64,000 nucleotides of DNA from Saccharopolyspora erythraea NRRL 2338 (lineage in GTDB: Bacteria > Actinomycetota > Actinomycetes > Mycobacteriales > Pseudonocardiaceae). How positions within the stretch are numbered: the stretch's first letter is position 1; each line of letters opens with the position of its first letter. The position numbers were made by a program, and so were the translations under genes. The DNA lies in assembly GCF_000062885.1 (NCBI RefSeq), contig NC_009142.1, positions 3,523,584-3,587,583 of the forward strand, read 5' to 3'. Shown here piece by piece: positions 9,182 to 18,423 of this stretch. The notes beneath the pieces are model-generated. The model was not told the DNA's origin. It did not search any database and was given only the letters and a program-made list of their open reading frames with translations.

Positions 9182-10564
9182 GCTCTCCACCGCGGCGGGC
9201 ACCTCGTCGGCGTTGCGAGGCCGCACCCAGATCCAGTGCACGACGGCGAGCAGGAGCAGCCAGACGACACCCACGACGAGCGCCACGCGGGTGTCCTCGC
9301 CGAAGGCGAGCAGCACGAACACACCCAGCATGAACGCGATCGTGAGGTACTGCCCGTAGGGCCAGAACGGCACCGGGAACTTCAGCGCCGCGGTCTGCTC
9401 CGCGCTCATCCGGCGCCGCGACCGGACGTGGGAGAGCAGGATCATCAGCCACACCCAGACGGTGGCGAAGGTGGCGATCGAGGCGATGATCACGAACACC
9501 CGCTCGGGGATCAGGTAGTTCAGCAGCACGCCGCCCAGCAGCGCCACCACCATGATCACCACCGTCATCCACGGCACCCCGTTGCGGGACACCCTGGCCA
9601 CGATCGCGGGAGCCTGCCCGCGCTGCGCCATGCCGTACATCATCCGGCCCGCGCCGAAGATGTCGCTGTTGATCGCCGACAGCGCGGCGGTGATGACGAC
9701 GACGTTGAGCACCGCGGCCGCCGAGGTCATGCCCAGGCCCTCGAAGATCTGCACGAAGGGGCTGCCCGAGGAGCTGATCGACTGCCACGGCGTGATCGAC
9801 ATGATCACCCCGAGCGTCAGCACGTAGAACAGCAGGACCCGGACCGGGACGGTGTTGACCGCGTGCGGGATCGTCCGCTCCGGCTGCTCGGCCTCGCCCG
9901 CGGTGATGCCGATGATCTCGGTGCCGCCGAAGGCGAACATCACCACCGCGAAGCACAGCACGAAGCCCTCGGCGCCGTTGGGGAAGAAGCCGCCGTGCGA
10001 CCACAGGTTGCTCACCCCGACCGCGCCGCCGTGCGCGCTGCCGAGGGCGATCAGCGCGATGCCGCCGGCGATCATCGCGATGATCGCGGCGATCTTGACC
10101 AGCGAGAACCAGAACTCGACCTCGCCGAAGACCCGGACGCTGAGCAGGTTGACCAGGCCGATCACCAGCAGCGCCCCGAGCACCCAGATCCAGCGCGGCA
10201 CGTCGGGGAACCAGAAGCCCATGTAGACGCCCAGGGCGGTCACGTCTGCCACGCAGACGATGACCATCTCGAAGGTGTAGGTCCAGCCGGTCACGAAGCC
10301 GGGCAGCCTTCCGAGGTGCCTGCTGGCGTACTCGCCGAACGACCCGGGCACCGGGTCGCTGACGGCCATCTCGCCGAGCGCCCGCAGCACGAGGTAGACC
10401 GCGGCGCCGCCGATCAGGTATGCCAGCAGCGCGGACGGGCCCGCCTGCGCGATGGCCTCCGACGAGCCGTAGAAGAGGCCGGTGCCGATCGCCGAGCCCA
10501 GCGCGATGAACCGGATGTGCCGCGCGTTGAGCCCCCTGCTCAGCGCCGCCGTGGCTGCCTTCAA
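9179..10564 (-). CDS. Amino-acid permease, AAT/APC family (probable histidine permease)
   Basis: 461 aa with about 12 membrane helices. The family N-terminus [25 protein letters not shown] and the motif [22 protein letters not shown] are typical of AAT amino acid:H+ symporters. It starts at TTG 10564, chosen for the GGAGGA 5 nt upstream and because the family consensus begins about 10 residues later. The gene lies downstream of the HutC-type repressor gene, with a TGTATATACA operator about 180 nt upstream of its start. That points to uptake of histidine or urocanate as the inferred substrate; proline- and aromatic-type permeases share the same fold. Confidence 0.88.
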   Translation of the reverse strand: MKAATAALSRGLNARHIRFIALGSAIGTGLFYGSSEAIAQAGPSALLAYLIGGAAVYLVLRALGEMAVSDPVPGSFGEYASRHLGRLPGFVTGWTYTFEMVIVCVADVTALGVYMGFWFPDVPRWIWVLGALLVIGLVNLLSVRVFGEVEFWFSLVKIAAIIAMIAGGIALIALGSAHGGAVGVSNLWSHGGFFPNGAEGFVLCFAVVMFAFGGTEIIGITAGEAEQPERTIPHAVNTVPVRVLLFYVLTLGVIMSITPWQSISSSGSPFVQIFEGLGMTSAAAVLNVVVITAALSAINSDIFGAGRMMYGMAQRGQAPAIVARVSRNGVPWMTVVIMVVALLGGVLLNYLIPERVFVIIASIATFATVWVWLMILLSHVRSRRRMSAEQTAALKFPVPFWPYGQYLTIAFMLGVFVLLAFGEDTRVALVVGVVWLLLLAVVHWIWVRPRNADEVPAAVES

Positions 10565-10745
10565 CGTGTCCTCCTCCGGGAACGGCGGTGTTCCCCGTCG
10601 TGTTGCGACTCCGCGGTCCTGACCGGTGCTCGGGCGGTGACCGGGCGACCCCTGGAGTGTGGCGACCGAACGTCCGGGACCGGGCCGGCGCACGCCTGGA
10701 GTGTGCGCCACGGCACAGCCGGACGAGTGAGCAACTGTATAGTCC

Positions 10746-10755
10746 TGTATATACA
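10746..10755. promoter_or_regulatory. HutC-type operator TGTATATACA
   Basis: This perfect 10-bp palindrome fits TGTA-N2-TACA, the core reported for HutC repressors. It lies between the repressor gene (stop at 11056) and the permease it probably controls, with an overlapping half copy CTGTATAG just upstream (10735-10742). A direct repeat of CCTGGAGTGTG occurs at 10651-10661 and 10695-10705, closer to the permease start. No gene is credible in the 491-bp interval 10565-11055. Confidence 0.6.
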
Positions 10756-11055
10756 TCTGCGTCAAGGGGCGGTGGCAGCGAGCGCCGGCCGAACTCCGTG
10801 GGTTGTAGATCTTGGTTCGGAGTGGTGGCGGACGTGGTTGACGGGAGTTTCTGCCGCAGGAGCTGGGGATACGGATTCGGCTCGACCTGCTGGCGGCGGT
10901 TGGCCGAGTGGCAACAGGCCGGGGTGCAGGCAAGCCTGCGACGACCTGCACGACGGCTTCCTCCAATGCCGACTGCATGATCCTCGCAGCAGAACTCCCC
11001 GCCCACGCTTTCTGAAATGAACCCGGAGTGGTGAGCCGCGAGGCAGCCCCGCCGG

Positions 11056-11811
11056 TCACTGCGGGTCGAAGGCGCCCTCCAGCCGGTACCGCGAACCCGG
11101 GTGCAGCAGCCTCGCCGCGCTGACCAGCACGCCTTCCGACCACGTGCGGCGGTGGATCAGCAGGCAGGGCTCGGAAGCGTCGATGCCCAGCGCGGCGCAG
11201 TCCTCCGCGGTGCCCAGCACCGCCTCCACCACGTGCTCACCCCGGCCCAGGGGCGCGATCCTCGAGAGGTAGTCGTTCGGCGTGCGCTCGGTGAAGTCCT
11301 GGGCCAGGTAGTCGGGGGCCAGCGCCGGGTTGACGTGCCGGTCCTCCAGCTGGATCGCCACGTCCTCCTCGAAGTGCACTATCCGCGAGTGGAAGACCGG
11401 GCCGCCCTCCGCGATGCCGAACAGCCCGTGCACCCTCGCGTCGGCGGGCTCCTCCCGCACGAGCAGGACGTCGGTCCGGTGCCGGTGCCCCCTGCGGCTC
11501 ACCTCGTCGGCGATGTTGCGGACCTCCACCAGCGCCGAGCTGCCCTTGCGCTCGGCGACGAACGACCCGACGCCCGCGTGGCGCACGACCACGCCCTCGG
11601 CGCTCAGCTCCCGAAGTGCGCGGTTGATCGTCATCCGCGAGAGCCCCAGCGACTGCACCAGCATGCTCTCCGACGGCAGCAACTCGCCCTCCGGCCACCG
11701 GCCGCTGCTCACCTGCTCGACGATCAGGTCCTTGAGCCGCTGGTAGGCCGGGGCGGCTCCGGGTGAGCTCGCCCTGAACAGCGCGGCGACGTCCATCGCG
11801 TCAATGGCCAC
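11056..11811 (-). CDS. hutC: GntR/HutC-family repressor, HutC-like
   Basis: 251 aa. The N-terminal winged helix-turn-helix (about 20-90; [25 protein letters not shown]) is followed by a UTRA effector domain. The segment [18 protein letters not shown] then [12 protein letters not shown] and the C-terminal [13 protein letters not shown] are the strongest matches I know to histidine-utilisation repressors, which bind urocanate. The start is GTG 11811; an ATG 15 nt later is possible. No hut catabolic genes are in view, so it may control only the neighbouring permease unit. Confidence 0.82.
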   Translation of the reverse strand: MAIDAMDVAALFRASSPGAAPAYQRLKDLIVEQVSSGRWPEGELLPSESMLVQSLGLSRMTINRALRELSAEGVVVRHAGVGSFVAERKGSSALVEVRNIADEVSRRGHRHRTDVLLVREEPADARVHGLFGIAEGGPVFHSRIVHFEEDVAIQLEDRHVNPALAPDYLAQDFTERTPNDYLSRIAPLGRGEHVVEAVLGTAEDCAALGIDASEPCLLIHRRTWSEGVLVSAARLLHPGSRYRLEGAFDPQ

Positions 11812-11952
11812 ACTGGATCACCGCCCGGCTGCTCGGTCACGTCCGTCCGGGCGAGTCTATCCGGCCGGGCGGCACGGTAGGGCTGACGAGGCGGTTCGGC
11901 TCGACGCGGCGGTTCGGCCTGGTGCGGCGCCACAGTGGACGGAATCGTCGTG

Positions 11953-12412
11953 TCAGAAGCCGTACTGCAGGACGAGCGGCAGGTCGTGGTCGCGGAGGCG
12001 GTCGAGCACCAGCCGCTCGTGCGGAACGGTGGAGTCGGGCAGCGAGTCCAGCGGGAACCACCGCAGCTCAGCCGCCTTGTCCGGCTCGAGCCGGCGCGGC
12101 TGCGTCCCACCGCCGGTATTCGAAGAAGAAGTCGACGCGTTCGTCGATCGGCCGGCCGCGCTTGGTGCGGTGCATGACCGTGAGCGGGACGAGGTCATCG
12201 GGTGCCACCGCGATGCCGAGCTCCTCGGCGACCTCCCGGCGCGCCGCCTCGGTGACCGGCTCGCCCTTCTCCACGTGCCCGGCCGCGCCCCACGCCCAGT
12301 GGCCGTCCATGTAGCCGGTGTTGCGCCGCAGTTGCAGCAGCACCTGACCCGGGTGCTCCCCGCTGCGGAACAGCACGTACACCGACGGCACGACCTGGAA
12401 GCGCTTGCGCAT
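11953..12412 (-). pseudogene. Nudix hydrolase, frameshifted
   Basis: The ATG at 12412 opens MRKRFQVVPSVYVLF and the Nudix box GHVEKGEPVTEAARREVAEELGI is complete (GX5EX7REUXEEXGU). Just after FFFEYRRWD, near 12110, the frame is lost and would stop at 12068. The expected C-terminal half (PRRLEPDKAAELRWFPLDSL then PDSTVPHERLVLDRL) continues in another frame to a stop at 11953. Net one extra or two missing bases at GACGCAG explain it. The box itself is intact, so a truncated product of 114 aa could still be made, but it would lack the last strands and helix. Substrate unknown; nucleotide-sanitising roles are typical. Confidence 0.78.
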
Positions 12413-12622
12413 GAGGACGAGCCTAGACGCGGTCGGGTCGTCGTCGGACGGGGCGAAGCGGGTGAATCATGGGGAGTGACCCCGCGGGATGACATGTCGT
12501 CGACAAGGGCGACGCGAGATCGGAGAAACAGCCGTCCGGCTCATCGCTGATGAACAGCCGGGTGTCGAACATCCTTGGGGGGCAACGCCGAAATCTCGGC
12601 CCCCGCAACCCCTCGGATGCGG

Positions 12623-12670
12623 TGCTTCACGGTGCTTTCCCACTAGTGGAAGGGAAAGCACCGCGAAGCA
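12623..12670 (-). terminator. Strong hairpin after the DUF4239 gene
   Basis: The inner 11-bp stem GGTGCTTTCCC / GGGAAAGCACC (12631-12641, 12652-12662) extends outward to a 19-bp stem with one mismatch (TGCTTC / GAAGCA at the ends) and a 10-nt loop. It lies 22 nt after the stop of the leftward gene that ends at 12692. The rest of 12413-12691 holds nothing I recognise. Confidence 0.75.
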
Positions 12671-12691
12671 GGGCGGCGACCACGTGCGGGT

Positions 12692-13471
12692 TCACGCCCC
12701 GGTCAGCAGGGTGCCCTCGAAGCTCTCCAGCGCGGTGCGGAAAGGCCCGGGCTCGACCCCGAAGGGGCCGTGCAGCGGATGCATCAGCTGCAGCGAGACG
12801 AAGATCGTGAAGCCGAGGGTGAGCGTCAGCAGCACCATGGTCGCGATGTTGGCCGCGGTCGGGCTGATACCGATCAGCAGCGGGAAGGTCACCATGAGCA
12901 GCGCGCCGATGATGCTGGCCACCAGCAGCACCGTGTTGAAGACCTGGTCGTCGGTGGCCTGCTCGACCCGCTCCCGGTGGTTCTCGTCGATCACGCGGAT
13001 GTTCTGCAGGGCCTGCTCCCGCGCGGACTTCTGCTGCTCGGTGTCGGCGGGCAGGTCGGTCACCTCCGCGCGCATGGACGCCAGGACCGCGTCCACCTCC
13101 GGGTCGGTGCGGCCCTGGTCCAGCGCCGCCCACTCGTGCTCGGCGACGCGGGTCGCGTAGCGCGCCGCCAGCGACCGGATCGTCGACGCCGCGGGCTCGG
13201 GTGCCGAGCTCACCTGCCAGTACGTGTCGGTGAGCGCGTTGGCCTCGGTGGTCGACGCCTTCTCGATGTCGTCGCCGTCCTGCCAGGCGAACACGATGTA
13301 GAACGCGAGCACGACGGTGAACAGCGCGTTGAGCACGCCGCCGACGAACGACAGCGAGTCGGAGTCGGAGTCAGGACGGGTCGGGCCGGCTCTTTTCCGG
13401 CGCTTGCCCAGGACCAGCAGTCCCGCGACGAGGAGGGCGGGCAGGACGACGACGAGCAGCATGAGGAACAA
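12692..13471 (-). CDS. Bestrophin-like DUF4239 membrane protein
   Basis: About 259 aa. Two N-terminal helices (LFLMLLVVVLPALLVAGLLVL and LNALFTVVLAFYIVFAW), an alpha-helical soluble middle with EANAL, and two C-terminal helices (VASIIGALLMVTFPLLIGI, TMVLLTLTLGFTIFVSLQLM) fit the DUF4239 pattern. No good start is visible: TTG 13471 is given, ATG 13462 is the alternative, and both have weak ribosome sites. The family is suspected to form ion channels, but the role here is unknown. It is divergent from the surface protein gene. Confidence 0.75.
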   Translation of the reverse strand: MFLMLLVVVLPALLVAGLLVLGKRRKRAGPTRPDSDSDSLSFVGGVLNALFTVVLAFYIVFAWQDGDDIEKASTTEANALTDTYWQVSSAPEPAASTIRSLAARYATRVAEHEWAALDQGRTDPEVDAVLASMRAEVTDLPADTEQQKSAREQALQNIRVIDENHRERVEQATDDQVFNTVLLVASIIGALLMVTFPLLIGISPTAANIATMVLLTLTLGFTIFVSLQLMHPLHGPFGVEPGPFRTALESFEGTLLTGA

Positions 13472-13858
13472 CTTGAGATCCCGGATTTCTCGTGCAGACG
13501 GGGAATCACGGCGGACGAGTCGATGCGCCGTGCGGTCGCGCAGCGCGCGACACCGCGATGGTAGCCCCGGCCGGGAGCCGGAAAAGCCTTGTGCGGAACC
13601 GGATCCGCCAACTTCATCAGTTCGAGTGATCTTGGATTGCGGCCTCGGCCGCGCGACGCCATTCCGACCGGCCCACCGAACCCGAGAAAACAGCCCGGGA
13701 GCTGGACATACGCCTTCGGTGCTGCGGTCAAACCCGGCTGCGTGCAAAGGGATTTCCGGCGGATAACGTCGACCGCGTCGACTTCCCAGCAGACCCGTCG
13801 CCGGGCACCGGCAGGTGCACCCGGCGTGGTCGCGTTCCGAATCAGGGGCTCGTTTCCG
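13472..13858. other. Divergent intergenic region, no gene seen
   Basis: This is 387 bp between the leftward DUF4239 gene and the rightward surface-protein gene. It is less GC-rich than the flanks. No family motif or well-placed ribosome site was found on either strand; it presumably holds the two promoters. Confidence 0.5.
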
Positions 13859-15472
13859 GTGATCCGTTCGAGGAGAACACGTGCGCTGGCCGCCAGCGGC
13901 ATCCGGCTGTCGCTGGTGCTGCTGGCGAGCGCGTTCATGGTGGTGCCGGTGACCGCGTCGCGGGACGTGCCGGTGCGCAGGCTCGACGAGGGCCACCAGG
14001 CCCGGACGGGCTCGGTGACGGTGGGAGACCGGCTCGGTGGCCGTGGCTCCTCGTCGGCGCGGCTGGACCTCCCGGCCGGCGCGAGGATCGTCGAGGCCGA
14101 CCTCACCTGGACCGGCACCGACGCCCACTGCGGGGCCGGAGCCGGATGGCTGCTCTCCACGGGCCTGCAGGCCCCTTCGCTGGTCCTCGGTTCGACGCGG
14201 GTCAGCCCGCAGAGCGTCACCGCGGGGGCCGGTGGGCGGCCGTCGTCGGCCCGCGCCGACGTGTTCGACGAGCTCGCCCGCCTCGTCGGCGACCGCGGAG
14301 TGACGGTGGTCGTCGGTGGACCTTCGTGCGTGGAGGGGTGGTCCCTGCACGTCGTCTGGACGATCGAGGTCCCCGACCCGGCGATCTCGGCCGCCGGCCG
14401 GATCGACCGCGGGTCGGCGCACCCCGGGGACGTGGTGAGCCACGACGTGGTGGTCACCAACACCGGTGGAACGGAACTGCACGACGTGCTGGCGGAGTTC
14501 GACATCGGCGCCGGATGCCGCAAGCCCCTCGGGGTCCTCGCGCCAGGAGCGACGGTTCCGGTCTCATGCGCCGGCGCGGTCGGCGAGCGCGACGCGCCGG
14601 TGGCGGCCCGGGTCCGGGGAACCAGCGCCGACGGCAGGACGGTGACCGCCCGGACCGCGGACGTCGTCCGCGTGCTGCGCCCGGCCCTGGAGCTGGCGGT
14701 CGCGCGGCAGCACGGCATGGTGCTGGAGGGCGACGACGCGGTGCACGAGCTGACGCTCCGCAACAGCGGCAACACCGAACTTTCCGGGCTGTCGCTGACC
14801 GGAGACGGCGCGCGGTGCGGTCCACCGCCGGTGACCCTGGGGCCGGGCGAGCGACGGCAGATCCGCTGCTCTGTCCGGGCGGGTTCGGGTGAAGCCGTGA
14901 GCAACCTGACCGCGTCCGGACGCGACGCACTCGGCGCGGTGGCGGCGGATTCGTCATCGGTCACGACGAAGGGCGTGCGCCCGAGCATCGCCCTGGAGGT
15001 CTCCGAAGCCGGCACCGGGACCGACCGCGACGGCCGGGCGGAGGTCGACGTGCGGGTGCGCAACACCTCGCCCATCCCGCTGGACCGCGTCGTCGTCGGA
15101 GGTGAACCGGCGGACTGCCGCGAGGACATCGGGTGGCTCGACGCCGGTGAGAGCTCCGAGTACCGATGCCGGGTGGCGCGGGGCACCGCCGTCGCGCTGT
15201 CGGTGTCGGGTCGGCCGGTGATCGACGGCGTGGTGGCCGATGTGAGCCACACCGTCCGGACCACGGCGGTCCTGCAGGTGACTTACGCCGTGAACCCGGG
15301 CCGTGCGGGCCGCCCCGCGGCGGCGGTCGTGCCGCAGGAGCGCGAGCGCGTGGGTGGCGGCGGGCCGCTCGAATCACCCGAGCGGACGGCGGGTTTCATC
15401 GGCATCCTCGGCGCGCTGGTGATGATGGTGAGCGTCGGAGCGCTCTCGACGGCGAGCCGCGCGAAGCGGTGA
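13859..15472 (+). CDS. Cell-surface protein with DUF11/CARDB-like repeats and C-terminal anchor
   Basis: About 537 aa from GTG 13859. A hydrophobic export segment (GIRLSLVLLASAFMVVPVTA) leads into a domain resembling the DUF3344-like start of surface proteins (ARIVEADLTWTGTDAHCGAGA). Two or more Ig-like DUF11 repeats follow, with the recurring NTGGTEL, NSGNTELSGL and NTSPIPLDRV turns and paired Cys. A C-terminal helix (GFIGILGALVMMVSVGAL) with basic tail SRAKR should anchor it in the membrane. It is likely a structural or adhesive envelope protein; no enzyme motif is visible. Confidence 0.75.
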   Translation: MIRSRRTRALAASGIRLSLVLLASAFMVVPVTASRDVPVRRLDEGHQARTGSVTVGDRLGGRGSSSARLDLPAGARIVEADLTWTGTDAHCGAGAGWLLSTGLQAPSLVLGSTRVSPQSVTAGAGGRPSSARADVFDELARLVGDRGVTVVVGGPSCVEGWSLHVVWTIEVPDPAISAAGRIDRGSAHPGDVVSHDVVVTNTGGTELHDVLAEFDIGAGCRKPLGVLAPGATVPVSCAGAVGERDAPVAARVRGTSADGRTVTARTADVVRVLRPALELAVARQHGMVLEGDDAVHELTLRNSGNTELSGLSLTGDGARCGPPPVTLGPGERRQIRCSVRAGSGEAVSNLTASGRDALGAVAADSSSVTTKGVRPSIALEVSEAGTGTDRDGRAEVDVRVRNTSPIPLDRVVVGGEPADCREDIGWLDAGESSEYRCRVARGTAVALSVSGRPVIDGVVADVSHTVRTTAVLQVTYAVNPGRAGRPAAAVVPQERERVGGGGPLESPERTAGFIGILGALVMMVSVGALSTASRAKR

Positions 15473-15564
15473 CCGGCCCCCGGCGTTTCCTTCTTCTCCG
15501 TGTTCTCAAAAGGTTTTTGTTGTCGGCTGCCGTGTCCGGCAGCCCGTCCAAGGAGGTGGATGCA

Positions 15565-15870
15565 TTGCAGCGCAAGGTTTCCGTGGTCGCGGGGCTCGCG
15601 GGTGCCGTCCTGATCACCGGGTTCGCCGCCACGGCCGCTTCGGCCGCCACGGGTGAGGTGACGGTCTTCGAGACGGAGACCACGCGGCTCACCACGTACG
15701 CGGATCCCTCGGGGTGCCACAAGCTCCCGTTGGCCGCGCACGTGCTCAACAACCACACGGACAGGCCGGTCCGGATCTACGGCGACCCGTTCTGCGCCGG
15801 CCCGAGCGTGACGGTGCAGCCCGGCTTCGGTTCGCACGTCGCGCCGGGCAGCGGCAGCTTCTCGGTCTGA
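15565..15870 (+). CDS. Small secreted protein, two Cys
   Basis: 101 aa starting at TTG 15565, chosen because a full AAGGAGGT ribosome site lies 7 nt upstream. The signal peptide (VAGLAGAVLITGFAATAASA) ends with an Ala-Ser-Ala cleavage site near residue 30. The mature part of about 70 aa is beta-rich, with one Cys pair (SGCHKL, DPFCAG) and the ending GSHVAPGSGSFSV. It resembles small actinobacterial secreted proteins of the beta/gamma-crystallin or I36-inhibitor kind, but the match is weak and the function is unassigned. Confidence 0.7.
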   Translation: MQRKVSVVAGLAGAVLITGFAATAASAATGEVTVFETETTRLTTYADPSGCHKLPLAAHVLNNHTDRPVRIYGDPFCAGPSVTVQPGFGSHVAPGSGSFSV

Positions 15871-15974
15871 TCCGCGATCCGCGTCCAGCGGTGGAGCGGC
15901 GCCCGGCGGCGTGCGGCGCTCCACCGGTACCGAAGTCCAGCGCGCGAGCGCGCGCACTCGATCGAGGGGGAACT

Positions 15975-17237
15975 GTGGCAGACGTCGATCTGGTCGTGGT
16001 CGGTTTGGGTTACGTGGGGCTGCCGCTGGCCAGGCGGGCCTGCGAGGAAGGGCTCTCGGTGCGTGGACTCGACGTGCGCGCCGAGGTCGCCGAGGGGCTG
16101 AACGACGGGCGGTCGCACGTCGACGACGTCCCGGACTCGGCGGTCGCGGGGATGCGGGCCGCGGGCTTCGCGGCGACCACCGACACAGCGGTGATCTCGC
16201 GCGCGGAGGCGGTGGTGCTGTGCGTGCCCACCGGGCTCACCGCCGACGGGGAACCGGATCTCGGTTCGGTCCGAGCGGCCGCACGAGCGGCGGCGCCGCA
16301 CCTGCGCCCCGGGATGCTGGTGGTGCTGGAGTCGACGAGCTACCCGGGCACCACCGAGGAGGTGGTGCGGCCGATCCTCGAAGCCGGCAGCGGACTGCGC
16401 GTCGGCGAGGACTTCCACCTGGCCTACTCGCCGGAGCGCATCGACCCGGGCAACAAGCGCTTCGGGCTGCGCAACACGCCGAAGGTCGTCAGCGGCTGCA
16501 CCCCGCTGTGCGCGAAGTCGGCCGTCGCCTTCTACGGCAGGTTCGTCGACACCCTGGTGGTCTCGCGCGGCACGCGCGAGGCGGAGATGGCCAAGCTGCT
16601 GGAGAACACCTACCGCTACGTCAACATCGCGCTGGTGAACGAGGTGGCGCTGTTCTGCGACAAGGTCGGCATCGACGTCTGGGACGTGATGCACTGCGCC
16701 GCGACGAAGCCGTTCGGGTTCGCTCCCTTCGCACCAGGGCCGGGCGTAGGCGGGCACTGCATCCCGGTCGACCCGCTGTACCTGTCGAGCAAGGCCGAGG
16801 CGGAGGGCTTCACCTTCGACATGCTGGCCGCGGCGCGCTGGATCAACGGGCGGATGCCCGGGCACGTCGTGGACCGGGCCGTCAGCATGCTCGCGGGGAT
16901 GGGCAAGTCCGTGCGGGGAGCCGAGGTGCTGCTGCTCGGTGTCGCCTACAAACCCGACATCTCCGATACCCGCGAGACTCCCGCGCTGCCGGTGGCGCGC
17001 GAGCTGCTGGCCCGCGCGGCGTCTGTGACCTATCACGATCCGCACGTCACCGGCTTCGCGGTCGACGACGTGGAACTGCCGAGAGCTGAGGAATTGTCGG
17101 CCGCTCTGAGGAATTGCGATCTGGCGATCCTTCTCCAGGACCATTCGAGTTATGACCACGCGGTGCTCGCCGCCGCGGAATGCGTGCTTCTCGACACCCG
17201 CGGCCAGGTCGCGGGTGAACGAGTCACTTTGCTGTGA
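15975..17237 (+). CDS. UDP-N-acetylhexosamine / UDP-glucose 6-dehydrogenase family
   Basis: 420 aa from GTG 15975 (GAGGGGG upstream). The N-terminal Rossmann fold (VVVGLGYVGLPLARRA), the central domain segment AYSPERIDPGN and the catalytic Cys in GVGGHCIPVDPLYLSSKA are intact. The GNK and KLLENTYRYVNIALVNE motifs favour the WecC/TviB branch, which oxidises UDP-ManNAc or UDP-GlcNAc to uronic acids with two NAD+. No glycosyltransferase or epimerase is adjacent, so the polymer it serves is unknown. Neighbouring secreted and surface proteins make an envelope role plausible. Confidence 0.9.
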   Translation: MADVDLVVVGLGYVGLPLARRACEEGLSVRGLDVRAEVAEGLNDGRSHVDDVPDSAVAGMRAAGFAATTDTAVISRAEAVVLCVPTGLTADGEPDLGSVRAAARAAAPHLRPGMLVVLESTSYPGTTEEVVRPILEAGSGLRVGEDFHLAYSPERIDPGNKRFGLRNTPKVVSGCTPLCAKSAVAFYGRFVDTLVVSRGTREAEMAKLLENTYRYVNIALVNEVALFCDKVGIDVWDVMHCAATKPFGFAPFAPGPGVGGHCIPVDPLYLSSKAEAEGFTFDMLAAARWINGRMPGHVVDRAVSMLAGMGKSVRGAEVLLLGVAYKPDISDTRETPALPVARELLARAASVTYHDPHVTGFAVDDVELPRAEELSAALRNCDLAILLQDHSSYDHAVLAAAECVLLDTRGQVAGERVTLL

Positions 17238-17457
17238 CCCCAGTACATCGTTCTGTCCGAGGTGGACGTTCCTCTGGATCACCATAACGTGTGAATGACG
17301 GGATCTGATCAAGGAATATAGGCTTGCGCTGGGCTTCGTGGGGAAGTTCAACGCGAGGCGGCGTACTCGTCGATCCGGCTGATCGCAGTGGTGTGGATCT
17401 GAGCGTGGACGTCGTTTTTTCGCAGCACTATCCGATGGGAAAGGAAGTTCTGGTCTT

Positions 17458-17991
17458 ATGACTACGGCCATCGCCAGCGACCGTCTGAAGAAGCGCTTCG
17501 ACAGGTGGGACTTCGACGGCAACGGTGCTCTGGAGCGGGCGGACTTCGAGAAGGAGGCCCAGCACATCGCGGAGGCCTTCGGCAAGGACGCCGGTGCCGC
17601 TGAGGTCCAGACGCTCAAGAACGCCTTCGGCGGGCTCTTCGACTACCTGGCCAAGGAAGCCGGTGTCGGCTCGGACGGCTCCCTCACCGAGGAGCAGTTC
17701 ATCCGCGTCACCGAGAACCTCATCTTCGAGCAGGGCGAGGCCAGCTTCAACCGCGTCCTCGGCCCGGTGGTCAAGGGCATCGTGGGGATGTGCGACAAGA
17801 ACGCCGACGGCCAGATCAACGCCGACGAGTTCGCGGCGTGGCTGACCGCACTGGGCATGAGCAAGGCGGAGGCCGCGGAGGCCTTCAACCAGGTGGACAC
17901 CAACGGCAACGGCGAGCTGTCGCTCGACGAGCTGCTCACCGCCGTGCGTGACTTCCACTTCGGACGCCTGGACGTCGAGCTGCTCGGCTGA
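17458..17991 (+). CDS. Calerythrin, four-EF-hand calcium-binding protein
   Basis: 177 aa. Three canonical EF-hand loops are visible (DFDGNGALERADF near 18-30, DKNADGQINADEF near 113-125, DTNGNGELSLDEL near 147-159). A degenerate second site (SDGSLTEEQF) makes up the sarcoplasmic-calcium-binding-protein-like fold. From memory the sequence matches calerythrin of Saccharopolyspora erythraea, a cytosolic Ca2+ buffer of uncertain role. It is monocistronic, preceded by a 220-bp promoter region and followed by a perfect hairpin. Confidence 0.97.
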   Translation: MTTAIASDRLKKRFDRWDFDGNGALERADFEKEAQHIAEAFGKDAGAAEVQTLKNAFGGLFDYLAKEAGVGSDGSLTEEQFIRVTENLIFEQGEASFNRVLGPVVKGIVGMCDKNADGQINADEFAAWLTALGMSKAEAAEAFNQVDTNGNGELSLDELLTAVRDFHFGRLDVELLG

Positions 17992-18028
17992 TCCTGCCGA
18001 CGGCTGCGCGGGAAGACTCCTGAACGAA

Positions 18029-18071
18029 CAGCGGCCGGTGCACCGGATTCGATCCGGTGCACCGGCCGCTG
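18029..18071. terminator. Perfect 20-bp stem terminator after calerythrin
   Basis: CAGCGGCCGGTGCACCGGAT pairs perfectly with its complement across a 3-nt TCG loop, 38 nt after the calerythrin stop. It is the strongest hairpin in the window. Confidence 0.9.
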
Positions 18072-18423
18072 CCGCGTTCAGCGGGGTTGGGGACGGAAAA
18101 CCTCAGGCTCGCGGCTATTGGGCGTGAGTGACGTGCGGGACCAGGTGTTCGGGCCGGGGGGAGCCTCGGGCTGTCGGCCCTTCGGCGAGGGGGTGTCGGG
18201 TTGCCGGCGCACTTCGATGAGGCCGGGGCGTTCGAGGGGCAGCCGCTGCCATGTTCGGTCGTAGTCCGGAGAACTGCGGCACAGCTCGACTCGGGGCACA
18301 CCTTCACCAAGCTTGGGAATTCCGCCAGAGCAGCGAAACCGCCCGCTGTGAAGGCGCGAGGGAGCGGAACTCGGCTTGGTAGCGGGGCATGGGCACGATC
18401 AGACCGGCACGTCAGTCGGCGCC
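18072..18423. other. Gene-free stretch between calerythrin and MFS gene
   Basis: This is 352 bp without a convincing gene. A leftward open stretch (18078-18299, with RSSPDYDRTWQRLPLERPG) has no ribosome site and no recognisable family; it could be a gene remnant. Confidence 0.4.

Noticed and set aside
9236-11020. Rightward open frame opposite the permease
   Set aside because: His/Asp/Arg-rich composition with no motif; the opposite strand encodes an obvious 12-helix permease.
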